A program made the translations under genes and the position numbers. This document shows, in pieces, positions 43,494 through 53,063 of a DNA stretch of 64,000 nucleotides. Source of the stretch: Rhodococcus rhodnii (GTDB lineage: Bacteria; Actinomycetota; Actinomycetes; Mycobacteriales; Pseudonocardiaceae); assembly GCA_000720375.1 (NCBI GenBank), contig JOAA01000042.1, positions 6,166 through 70,165 on the forward strand, given 5' to 3'. Numbering within the stretch: the first letter of the stretch is position 1; every line of letters starts with the position of its first letter. Under the pieces are notes generated by a model. It had not been told where the DNA came from, ran no database searches, and worked only from the letters and a program-made list of their open reading frames with translations.

Positions 43494-46400
43494 CCGGTAC
43501 TGCTCGGCCAGGGCCTTGGCGTTGCGGTCCAACAGGGTCGAGACGTCCTTGTCGGTGACGGTCAACCGGACGTTGATCCGGAAGCCGGTCAGCACGATCG
43601 AGGCCGCGTGTGTCTGACCCGCGTTCGCCAGCTGTTCGGCCCGGTCGACGATCGGGATCAGGTCACGCTCCCGGTCGGGCGCGAACCTGCGAACCAGGGA
43701 ACGCAGATCGTTGGCCGAGGTCGTCACCGTGAACGCGAACCGGTACAGCGACGTACGACCGGCCCGGTCGATCGCGCTGACCTCGACGGAATGCCCACCA
43801 AGCGCCAGCTTGTGCAGAGAGAGCGGGCCTGAGGCCAGCGGGACGCCGTCGAGCTTGGCCTCGCTGTAGACCAGCCCGGAGCCGGCATCCGTGGCACTCC
43901 ACGCCACCGTGAGCTGCTGGGACGATCCGTACGTCACACCGGGCTCGATACCGGTGAAGGACAACACCGGCGCGGCCGTGTCGACCTTTAACTCGGCTAC
44001 CCGTTCGGTCTCGACGTTGCCCGAGATGTCCGTGGACCGGTACCGGACAGCATGCGTGCCATCGGACACCGTGAACGGCTGCGTGTACGGAGTCCACGCG
44101 CCTCCGTCCACACTGTACTCAGTGGACGCTACGCCCGACTCGTCGTTGGCCGCGAGCGTCACCGTGGGAGTGGTGATGTACCAGCCATCCTTGCCGTCCG
44201 GAGCGGCCGCGGTCAGCACCGTCTGCGGGGCTTGCTTGTCGACGACACCGTTGCCGACGAACGTCATCGAGTCCAGGTCGAACGGGCTCGGCCGGTCGCC
44301 GCGGAACACCATGAACAACTCGGTCGTCCCGGCTGGCCGGGTGATGTCCACGGCAGGAAGCAGCACGTAGTTGTCCCAGCCGCCGGTGTTCGGCACCGGC
44401 ACGGACGCCAGCAGCTGGCCTGTGGTCGACCCGGCACGCAGTTCGACCGAACCGCCACCGGTCGGCGACGAGACCCGCAGCCGGACCTGGTCGATCCCGG
44501 TGAAGTTGACCGGCGTGAACGAGATCCAGTCACCGTCGGAGATATCGCCGATCCGCCTGCCCGACTCGGCTCCCGCTTGCGAGACGATCCGGATGCCGGA
44601 CGAGTTGTTGTAGTACTCGGCCTGTTTGTGCTTGGGCTGCAACACATGCGCGGCACGTGTGGTCAACGGCGGGACGCCTTGGTTGCCCTTGTCGGTGTAG
44701 GAGCCGTCCACCGAGTAGAAGATGTTCGCGTCCGCGTGCCCGGAATCGAGCACGGTCGGGAACGATCCACGACACGCCTTGATCGGATCGGTGGGATGCG
44801 CGTGTTGATCGTGGCCCAGGGCCGGGCTCACGGTCACCCGCGAACAGTCGATCTGGCCGTCTTCGAGATCGCTGACCTGGATGCCGAACGCAACCCGGTC
44901 ACCGAAATCGAAGAACCCGCCGTTCACCGGCTTCGCGATGGACAACGCCGGCGCCGTGTTGCCGACCGAGACCGTCACGTTGGTGGACCCGGTTTTCCCG
45001 GTCCCGTCCGTGACCTCCAAGTGCACGTTGTAGGCGCCACGAGTGGTGAACGTGTGCGTTGGATTCGCTTCGGTCGACGTCGCGCCATCACCGAACGTCC
45101 ACTTGTACTTCAGCGCGGTTCCCTCGGGATCGGTCGAACCCGCGCTGGAGAACTTGACTTCCAGCGGCACGCCACCGGAGGTCGGCGTTGCCGTGGCCTG
45201 GGCGACCGGCCGCCGGTTGCCCTGCGAATAGTCGATCCGGTACAGCCCGGAGTCGGGGTTGTCACGACCGTAACCGCCGCCCCACTCCAGCAGGTACATC
45301 GCCCCGTCAGGGCCGAACCGCATGTCCATCGGCGCCAAGGTCTTCTGGCTGGCGAACCACGGATCGATCTTCAGCAAGGATCCTTGCGAGTCCAGGCCGA
45401 AGTTGAAGATCTTGTTGCGGGCCCATTCGTAGAAGAACGGTTTTCCGTCGTAGTAGACCGGGAACTTGCGTTCCGACTGCAGGTTCGGGTCGAACCGGTA
45501 GACCGGTCCGGCCATCGGTGCTCCGCCACCGGTCGCCAGCTCAGGGAATTCTGGCGAGGCGCCGTAGCCGTACCAGACATCAGCAGGCTTCGCGGCCGGA
45601 AGGTCGGTGATCCCGGTGTTGTTCGGTGAGTCGTTCTTCAACGCCGCGCAGTCGAATTTCGCGCCTGACGTGTTCGTGGCGAAGTCGAAATCGTTGTACG
45701 GAACGTTGTTCGCGACACAGTACGGCCAGCCGTAGTAGCCGGGAGAGCGGATGATGTTCCACTCCACTATACCGTCCGGACCGCGATTCGGATCGGCCGT
45801 GCGCGCATCGGGACCATAGTCGGCCATGTAGAGCGTGCCGTCAGTGTCCACAGTGAACCGGAACGGGTTGCGGAAACCCATCGCGTAGATCTCCGGCCTG
45901 GTCTTCGCGGTGCCCGGCGCGAACATGTTGCCCGCCGGGATCGTGTAGCCGCCGGCCGCTTCCGGCTTGATCCGCAGGATCTTGCCGCGCAGGTCGTTGG
46001 TGTTGGCCGAGGTCTTCTGCGCGTCGAACAGGTCACGGCCCGGCCGCTCGTCGATCGGCGCGTAACCGCTGGACTGGAACGGGTTCGTGTCGTCACCCAC
46101 GCCGATGTACAGGTTCCCACCCGGGCCGAACGTCAGATAACCGCCTGTGTGCCCGGGTTCCTCGCGACGGGACGCGGGCACCTCGATGATCTTCACCTCG
46201 GAGGCCGGGTCGATGTGGTTGCCGTGCGCGGTGAATCGCGACACCCGGTTGATCTCCGCGTCACCAGGAGGTGAGTACGTGACGTAGATCCAACTGTTGG
46301 TGGCGAACGCCGGATCGACCGTGATACCGACGATCCCGTCCTCGCCGCCGGAGTACGTCGGCAGTTCCAGCGCGACCGGGTTGGTGCCGGTCGCCGGGTC

Positions 46401-47306
46401 GTAAACCTTGATCTGGCCGAGGATCTCGGTGTAGTAGACCCGGCCGTCGGGCGCGACCGTGAGCGCCGTGGGCGCCTTGGTGTTGGTGTCCAGGGGGACC
46501 TTCTCGAACGCAGCGTCCACAGTGGCGGAACAGTCCGACGGAACGGCCTTGGCCGCCGTCTTCACGCCACCGAGGAGGTGCTGGGCGAACAGCGGCTCGC
46601 TGTACGCGCCCTGGGGATGGCCCATCGCGGTGGACCAGACCTTGGCCAAGCCGACGTCACGGCACCAGGAGATCGGGTGGTCGGGGCCCATCGCGTCCGG
46701 GCCGGGGTTGTACGTCCGCTCGTCCGCGGTCACCAGAACGTGGACTTTGCCGCGGATGTTCTGGTCGAAGTTGTACCACTCCTCGGGCCGCTGCCAGCGA
46801 TCCGGCAGGCCCGTGGTCGACGCGTGCTGTTTGTCGGCGACCTTGGCCGTTCCCTGCAGCACGCCAGGGGAGTGGGATGGCATGTGCGCGCCCGCGTTGA
46901 CCAGCTCGTCCCACCACGGGAACGTTTGCTCGATACCCATGTCGGTCGCGTTGTGAATGGCAGCGATGCCGCCGCCGTTGGCGACGTACTTCTGCACGGC
47001 CTGGCGTTGCGCCTCGGTGTCCCAGACCATGCCCGAGGTCTGGAACATGATCACGACCTGGAACGTCGCGAGGTTCGCGTCGTTGAAGACCGTGGCGTCC
47101 TCGGTGTGCACCACCTCGAAGTTGTTGTCCGCGGCCAATTGTTTGAACAACGCCACACCGGCAGGGATGGAGTCGTGCCGGTATCCGGCGGTCTTGGTGA
47201 ACAGCAGGGCACGGAAGGCCGGTGCCTCTTGCGCTTGTGCTATCGCGGGAAAAAGACCGAGTGCCAGTAACACCGCGGCCAGAACCGCGGTCACGCGTCT
47301 GCGCAT
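43473..47306 (-). CDS. secreted ThuA / sugar dehydrogenase / PKD / CBM multi-domain protein
   Basis: The 1277-residue protein has a signal peptide (cleavage after IAQAQ) and then in order: a ThuA-like domain (about 30-250; TKTAGYRHDSIPAG, GGGIAAIHNATD), a PQQ-dependent sugar dehydrogenase-type beta-propeller (about 280-680; LGQIKVYDPATG, GNLYIGVGDD, GFRNPFRFTVD, YGWPYC), a PKD domain (about 690-775; YKWTFGDGATSTEANPTHTF), a CBM6-like carbohydrate-binding domain (about 900-1035) and Ig-like repeats. It is the last gene of the sugar operon. The domain set indicates extracellular oxidation or processing of a glycan-derived sugar. The exact chemistry is inferred. Confidence 0.88.
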   Translation of the reverse strand: MRRRVTAVLAAVLLALGLFPAIAQAQEAPAFRALLFTKTAGYRHDSIPAGVALFKQLAADNNFEVVHTEDATVFNDANLATFQVVIMFQTSGMVWDTEAQRQAVQKYVANGGGIAAIHNATDMGIEQTFPWWDELVNAGAHMPSHSPGVLQGTAKVADKQHASTTGLPDRWQRPEEWYNFDQNIRGKVHVLVTADERTYNPGPDAMGPDHPISWCRDVGLAKVWSTAMGHPQGAYSEPLFAQHLLGGVKTAAKAVPSDCSATVDAAFEKVPLDTNTKAPTALTVAPDGRVYYTEILGQIKVYDPATGTNPVALELPTYSGGEDGIVGITVDPAFATNSWIYVTYSPPGDAEINRVSRFTAHGNHIDPASEVKIIEVPASRREEPGHTGGYLTFGPGGNLYIGVGDDTNPFQSSGYAPIDERPGRDLFDAQKTSANTNDLRGKILRIKPEAAGGYTIPAGNMFAPGTAKTRPEIYAMGFRNPFRFTVDTDGTLYMADYGPDARTADPNRGPDGIVEWNIIRSPGYYGWPYCVANNVPYNDFDFATNTSGAKFDCAALKNDSPNNTGITDLPAAKPADVWYGYGASPEFPELATGGGAPMAGPVYRFDPNLQSERKFPVYYDGKPFFYEWARNKIFNFGLDSQGSLLKIDPWFASQKTLAPMDMRFGPDGAMYLLEWGGGYGRDNPDSGLYRIDYSQGNRRPVAQATATPTSGGVPLEVKFSSAGSTDPEGTALKYKWTFGDGATSTEANPTHTFTTRGAYNVHLEVTDGTGKTGSTNVTVSVGNTAPALSIAKPVNGGFFDFGDRVAFGIQVSDLEDGQIDCSRVTVSPALGHDQHAHPTDPIKACRGSFPTVLDSGHADANIFYSVDGSYTDKGNQGVPPLTTRAAHVLQPKHKQAEYYNNSSGIRIVSQAGAESGRRIGDISDGDWISFTPVNFTGIDQVRLRVSSPTGGGSVELRAGSTTGQLLASVPVPNTGGWDNYVLLPAVDITRPAGTTELFMVFRGDRPSPFDLDSMTFVGNGVVDKQAPQTVLTAAAPDGKDGWYITTPTVTLAANDESGVASTEYSVDGGAWTPYTQPFTVSDGTHAVRYRSTDISGNVETERVAELKVDTAAPVLSFTGIEPGVTYGSSQQLTVAWSATDAGSGLVYSEAKLDGVPLASGPLSLHKLALGGHSVEVSAIDRAGRTSLYRFAFTVTTSANDLRSLVRRFAPDRERDLIPIVDRAEQLANAGQTHAASIVLTGFRINVRLTVTDKDVSTLLDRNAKALAEQYRSGGDAP

Positions 47307-47316
47307 GTGGGTGTCC

Positions 47317-48159
47317 TTACAGCAGGGATTTCAGGAAGGCGAGACCGTCGGCGGCCAGATCGTCCTGGCTGGTGGCAAGGGGGCGCCAGATCGACGCGGC
47401 CGTGGCGATGCTCGCGTTGTGCGCGGTGAACGATTCGATACACAGTGGACCGTCGTACCCGGCGTCGTCGAGCGCGGTGAGCATGGCGCGCCAGTCAAGG
47501 TGATCGCGACCAGGCGTGCCTCGATCGTTGGCACAGACCTGGACGTGCGCGATCCGGCCGGTCGCCGCCCTGATCGCCGCCGGGATGTCGGTCTCTTCGA
47601 TGTTCTGGTGGTAGAAATCCAGTGCCACGCCGCAGGAAGGCAGGCCGGCCAACGCTTCAAGCGTCTGGTTGACCGTGTTGAGCAGGCTCGTCTCGTACCG
47701 GTTGAGCGGTTCGACGGCGATCGTGATGCCCGCCTGCTTGGCGTGGTCGAGCACGGGCCCCAGGTTCTCCCGCAGCTCGATGATGTCGTGCTTGCGTTCC
47801 ACGTCGGTCGCCCGCCAGGTCCGGCCGACCGACGTGTACGCCGGTCCGGCGATGACCGGCGAGCCGACCTGGGCGGCGACGTCCACACAGGACCGCAGGT
47901 AATCCTGTGTGGACGTCACCGTGCCGGCGTCCGCCCGGACGAGCTCACGCCCTGGCGGCATGACGAGCACGACGGTCGCGGAGAGGCCGAGGTCGTCCAG
48001 GAGTGCCCTCGCCGCGTCCGGTGCCCAGTCGCCCGGGTTCTCCACCGGCATCTCGATGATGTCGAACCCCCACCCGGCGATCTTCGGCGCCAGCCCACGC
48101 AGCGCCTCGTCGTCGAGCGGGGACGTCCATACCCATGTGTTCACTCCAATGTGACGCAC
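47317..48159 (-). CDS. sugar phosphate isomerase/epimerase (xylose isomerase-like TIM barrel)
   Basis: The 280-residue protein matches the AP-endonuclease-2/D-tagatose-3-epimerase-like barrel. Metal-site motifs are IAVEPLNRYETS, ALDFYHQNIEE, HVQVCANDRGTPGRDHLDW and GPLCIESF. It probably acts on the sugar imported by the upstream ABC genes, including possibly 3-keto sugars, as described for relatives. GTG 48159 gives the canonical N-terminus (RHIGVNTWVW). Gaps of 6 and 10 bases place it firmly in the operon. Confidence 0.9.
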   Translation of the reverse strand: MRHIGVNTWVWTSPLDDEALRGLAPKIAGWGFDIIEMPVENPGDWAPDAARALLDDLGLSATVVLVMPPGRELVRADAGTVTSTQDYLRSCVDVAAQVGSPVIAGPAYTSVGRTWRATDVERKHDIIELRENLGPVLDHAKQAGITIAVEPLNRYETSLLNTVNQTLEALAGLPSCGVALDFYHQNIEETDIPAAIRAATGRIAHVQVCANDRGTPGRDHLDWRAMLTALDDAGYDGPLCIESFTAHNASIATAASIWRPLATSQDDLAADGLAFLKSLL

Positions 48160-48165
48160 GGGCGG

Positions 48166-49326
48166 TTACTTCCACTTGTCGGGGTAGCCCGGCATCTGCT
48201 GGCAGCCGCACAGCGCGTAGTGCAACGGCGGCATGCCCTGGCTGCGATACTGGTCCAGCGTCTGATCCGTGATCACGGGCTGCGGCAGGATCCATTCCTG
48301 CGGAACCTGTTCGCCCTTGAGGATCTTCAGCGCGGCGATCACCGGCGTGCGCCACTGGTAGGTCGGATACGTCGGTGCTTGCGCGGTCAGGCCCTCGGCC
48401 TTCCACTTGTCCAGGAACTGCTGCTGGTCCTCACCGGAGATCGCGGGCAGTTTCTTGCCCGCGTCCTCGAACGCCTCAAGGACAGGGACCGCGGCCGTGC
48501 CGTCGTCCATCCAGATTCCGTTGATGTCGCCGCGCTGCAGGTAGTCCGAGACGATGCTCTTGGCTTTGGCGCCGTCGTTTCCGGTGAACTCGACCCCCGC
48601 GACCTGGACACCCTTCGCGGCCAGAATCCGCTCGGCCGCTGCCCACCGGTGTTCGAGCACGTCAACACCGGGCAACACCCGCAGCGCCAGGACTTTGCCG
48701 CCCTGGCCGACCTTGGAGGCCAGGAACTCGGCGGCGGTCGCGCCGAACGCGTAGCCACCGATCGGATGGATGAACGTGACCGGGCACTTGGTGTTCACAC
48801 CGCGATCGAACACGATCACTGGAATTCCCTTGGCGCAAGCCGCTTCCACGGCAGGCGTCAGGGTCGCGGTGGTGTTCGGCGAGACGATCAAGGCGTTGCA
48901 GCCGCCGGAAGTCATCTGCTGGATGTCGCTGATCTGCTTGTCGTCCTTGGCTTCCGCGTCCAGCACGGTGAACTTGGCGATCTCCGGGTGCAGCGTGGCC
49001 TCGACCTGCATGGTCTTCCAGCCGACCTGACGCCACGGGTTGTCCACCGAGGCATTCGAGAAACAGATCTCATACGGCCCAGGCTTGGCGTATTTCTTGG
49101 TGTCGACCATGGTCGGCTGCAGGGACTGCTCCCATGGCTTGTCGGCTGGGCCTTCCGGTTTGGCGTCCCGTAAGGACAACTGGCGGTCGTACTCGGCCTG
49201 GTTGAAGAACTCCTCCTTGACCGCCGAGGGCGCCGACGACGTGGTCGGCGGACCCTCCGGTAAGTCGGAGGAACATGCAGTGAGGGCAAGCAAACCGGCG
49301 ACGCTGGCGGTCATCAACCGTTTCAC
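48166..49326 (-). CDS. sugar ABC transporter substrate-binding lipoprotein (RbsB-like)
   Basis: The 386-residue protein has a lipoprotein signal with lipobox LTAC (Cys18) and a type I periplasmic-binding fold (PYEICFSNASVDNPWR, GCNALIVSPNTTATLTPAVEAACAKGIPVIVFDRG). It should deliver a sugar to the two permeases. An unusual feature is a C-terminal tail with two close cysteines (CGCQQMPGYPDKWK). It overlaps the permease upstream by 4 bases. Confidence 0.92.
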   Translation of the reverse strand: MKRLMTASVAGLLALTACSSDLPEGPPTTSSAPSAVKEEFFNQAEYDRQLSLRDAKPEGPADKPWEQSLQPTMVDTKKYAKPGPYEICFSNASVDNPWRQVGWKTMQVEATLHPEIAKFTVLDAEAKDDKQISDIQQMTSGGCNALIVSPNTTATLTPAVEAACAKGIPVIVFDRGVNTKCPVTFIHPIGGYAFGATAAEFLASKVGQGGKVLALRVLPGVDVLEHRWAAAERILAAKGVQVAGVEFTGNDGAKAKSIVSDYLQRGDINGIWMDDGTAAVPVLEAFEDAGKKLPAISGEDQQQFLDKWKAEGLTAQAPTYPTYQWRTPVIAALKILKGEQVPQEWILPQPVITDQTLDQYRSQGMPPLHYALCGCQQMPGYPDKWK

Positions 49327-50297
49327 GCTCGTTTCCTCCTCCAGTTGACGGCCGCATAAGCCACGGCCGCGATGATGATCACGCCCTGCACGGTGGATTC
49401 CAGCCCACCGGCGACACCGAGCAGGTTGAGCAACGAGAACAACGACTCCAAAGTGAGCGCTCCGGCCATGGCCGCGACAACCGAGCCACGGCCGCCGCCG
49501 AGCACCACACCGCCGAGCACGACGGCGGTGATCACCCGGAACTCCAGGCCGTCGCCGACCTGTGCGGAGACGCCGGCGAACCCGCCGAGCAGGATCGCGG
49601 CCACCGCGGCGGACAGTCCGGAAAGGACAAACGCGAGGGTGCGCAGCCGTTCCACCCGGCCACCGCCAAGCCAGACCGCCGTTTCGTTGTCACCGACGGC
49701 GACCAGCGTGCGGCCTGTCGGGCTGCGCATGAACCACACGGCCAACGCCACGATCACCGCGAGCACCACCACCGACCAGGGCAGTTGGCCGATCACCGGG
49801 ATGCCGTCGATCCCTTGCCTGCCGACGGTCCGGAACGAATCGGACAACGCGCCGCGTGGTGCGCCGCCGGTCCACAGGAACACCGCGCCGTCGAGGACGA
49901 GCAGCATGCCCAGGGTGACGATGAACGAGGGGACTAGCAGCCGGGTGGTGATCGCTCCGTTGATGAGGCCGACGAACGCGCCGATGCCCAGCATCAACAA
50001 GATCACCCACAGCGTCGCGGACTCCTCGCCGTCGATCAGCCGGGCCGCGATCACCACCTCGGCGGTGACGAGCGAGCCGACCGACAGGTCGAACCCGCCG
50101 CTGACGATCACGAAGTACTGCCCGATCGCCAAGATCATCAAAGGTGCCGCGCGTTTGAGCAACGCGAGGTAACCGGCCGGTTCCTGATATGCCGAACCGG
50201 CGAACGCGAGGGCGACGAGCACAACGGCCAGTACTGCGAGCACGGGGATCGTGCTCGACGCGAGTCTGGGACGGCGGCGCGTTTCGGTCTGCGTCAT
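49323..50297 (-). CDS. sugar ABC transporter permease (RbsC-like), second subunit
   Basis: The 324-residue membrane protein has the ribose-type permease signature: QYFVIVSGGFDLSVGS, GAFVGLINGAITTRLLVPSFIVTLGM and ITAVVLGGVVLGGGRGSV, with 8-10 spans. It overlaps neighbours by 4 bases on both sides. Two different permeases in one operon suggest a heterodimer. Confidence 0.92.
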   Translation of the reverse strand: MTQTETRRRPRLASSTIPVLAVLAVVLVALAFAGSAYQEPAGYLALLKRAAPLMILAIGQYFVIVSGGFDLSVGSLVTAEVVIAARLIDGEESATLWVILLMLGIGAFVGLINGAITTRLLVPSFIVTLGMLLVLDGAVFLWTGGAPRGALSDSFRTVGRQGIDGIPVIGQLPWSVVVLAVIVALAVWFMRSPTGRTLVAVGDNETAVWLGGGRVERLRTLAFVLSGLSAAVAAILLGGFAGVSAQVGDGLEFRVITAVVLGGVVLGGGRGSVVAAMAGALTLESLFSLLNLLGVAGGLESTVQGVIIIAAVAYAAVNWRRKRA

Positions 50298-51291
50298 CTG
50301 GCCCTCCTCGCGAGCTGGCTACGGGCGTAGAGGGCGACCGCGACGATCAGGACCGCGCCACGGACCACGTCTTTCAGGAACGGGGTCACGCCGAGGTCGT
50401 CGAAGATCGTGTCGAGGGTGGCCAGGATCAGCACGCCGCCGATCGTTCCGGCCACGCCGCCGCGTCCGCCGGACAGCAGCGTGCCGCCGAGCACCACGGC
50501 CGCGATCGACTCCAGGTCGTAGCCGCCGTCCGTGCCGACGTAGGGTGCTCCCGAGCCCAGCCTGCTGACCAGGAACAATGCCGCGAGCCCGGCCATCACC
50601 GAGCACAGCACGTGCATCTTGACGATCGTGCGGCCGGTCCTGATCCCCGACAGCCGGGCCACTTCGACGTCGCCGCCGACGGCGTAGACGTGGTAGCCGC
50701 CCTTGGTCCGGCTCAGGTACCACCAGGCGATCACCGCGAGCGCCAGCATGACCAATGTGGACACTGGAATCGGGCCGATCCGGTCGTAGCCCAGGTGTTG
50801 GAAGCCGCGCGGAACTGAACCAGCGGGGCCGGTGTAGTTGTTTTCCAGGTAGCCACGGATGATCAGCGCGACACCGAGCGTCGCGATGAACGCGTTCACC
50901 TTGAGCGCGGTGATCACCAGGCCGTTGACCAGGCCGACGACCGCGGCGAACCCGACGGTCAGCAGCACCGCGGGCACGATCATGCCGGGATCGCCCGCCA
51001 TGGTCTCGGCCGCGATCAGGGAACACAGGCCGATCAGGTACGCCACCGACAGGTCGAGCGACCCGGTCAGGATCACCATGGTCTGGCCGATCGCGACCAG
51101 GCCGAGCACGGTGCCGCGGGTCAGGATGTTCAGGATGCCGCCGTGGTCGAGCAGCACGCCGCCCTGGATCCCGACCAGGATGCTGCCGACGATGAGAAGT
51201 ACGACAAGCGCGATGTAAACGGACATCGTCGGCGTCAACCGGAACTTCGTGGTTCCGTTGCGCCGCACGGGTTGCCTCGTCACCGTCGCTG

Positions 51292-51295
<4 letters not shown>
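50294..51295 (-). CDS. sugar ABC transporter permease (RbsC-like), first subunit
   Basis: The 333-residue membrane protein has QTMVILTGSLDLSVAYLIG, GLVNGLVITALKVNAFIATLG and IAAVVLGGTLLSGGRGGV, the hallmarks of ribose/xylose permeases. ATG 51295 overlaps the ATPase stop by 4 bases; a longer upstream frame lies inside the ATPase gene and is not used. It pairs with the next permease. Confidence 0.92.
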
Positions 51296-52752
<1,457 letters not shown>

Positions 52753-53063
52753 TGCCCACCCCAGTCCCGCGACGGACTCTGGACAGACTGTGAGGCCGCT
52801 CACAGTCATGATCGAGAACTTAACGGAGGACTTACGTCTCCGTCAAACAAAAGTTCGGTCGACTTCGGCGAAACTGGCGAAAGTCCCTCGAATGCAGTAG
52901 CCGCGGATAAGCTGTCTCGATGTGAGTGACGACGGCGAATAAACGGGCGACGGGCAACCCCTAGGCCTCCCGGACGAGTGTTGTAAGTGTTGTCGGGTGC
53001 GTGGTGATGAGGTGCCCGGCGCTGGAGACAGGTCTGTGGCACCGGGGGCTTGGGGAGGTACCC
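52753..53063. promoter_or_regulatory. sugar-operon promoter with two inverted repeats; rest unstructured
   Basis: No gene lies here. On the minus strand, TTGACG (52846-52841) and TTAAGT (52823-52818), 17 bp apart, form a plausible promoter for the sugar operon. ACGGAG-N9-CTCCGT (52823-52843) lies between them, and GACTGTGAG-GCCG-CTCACAGTC (52786-52807, perfect 9-bp arms) lies just downstream of the expected start, about 34 bases before the ATPase start codon. Either could be a repressor site; the second could also be an mRNA hairpin. The rightward AfsR gene's promoter is not evident. Confidence 0.55.
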
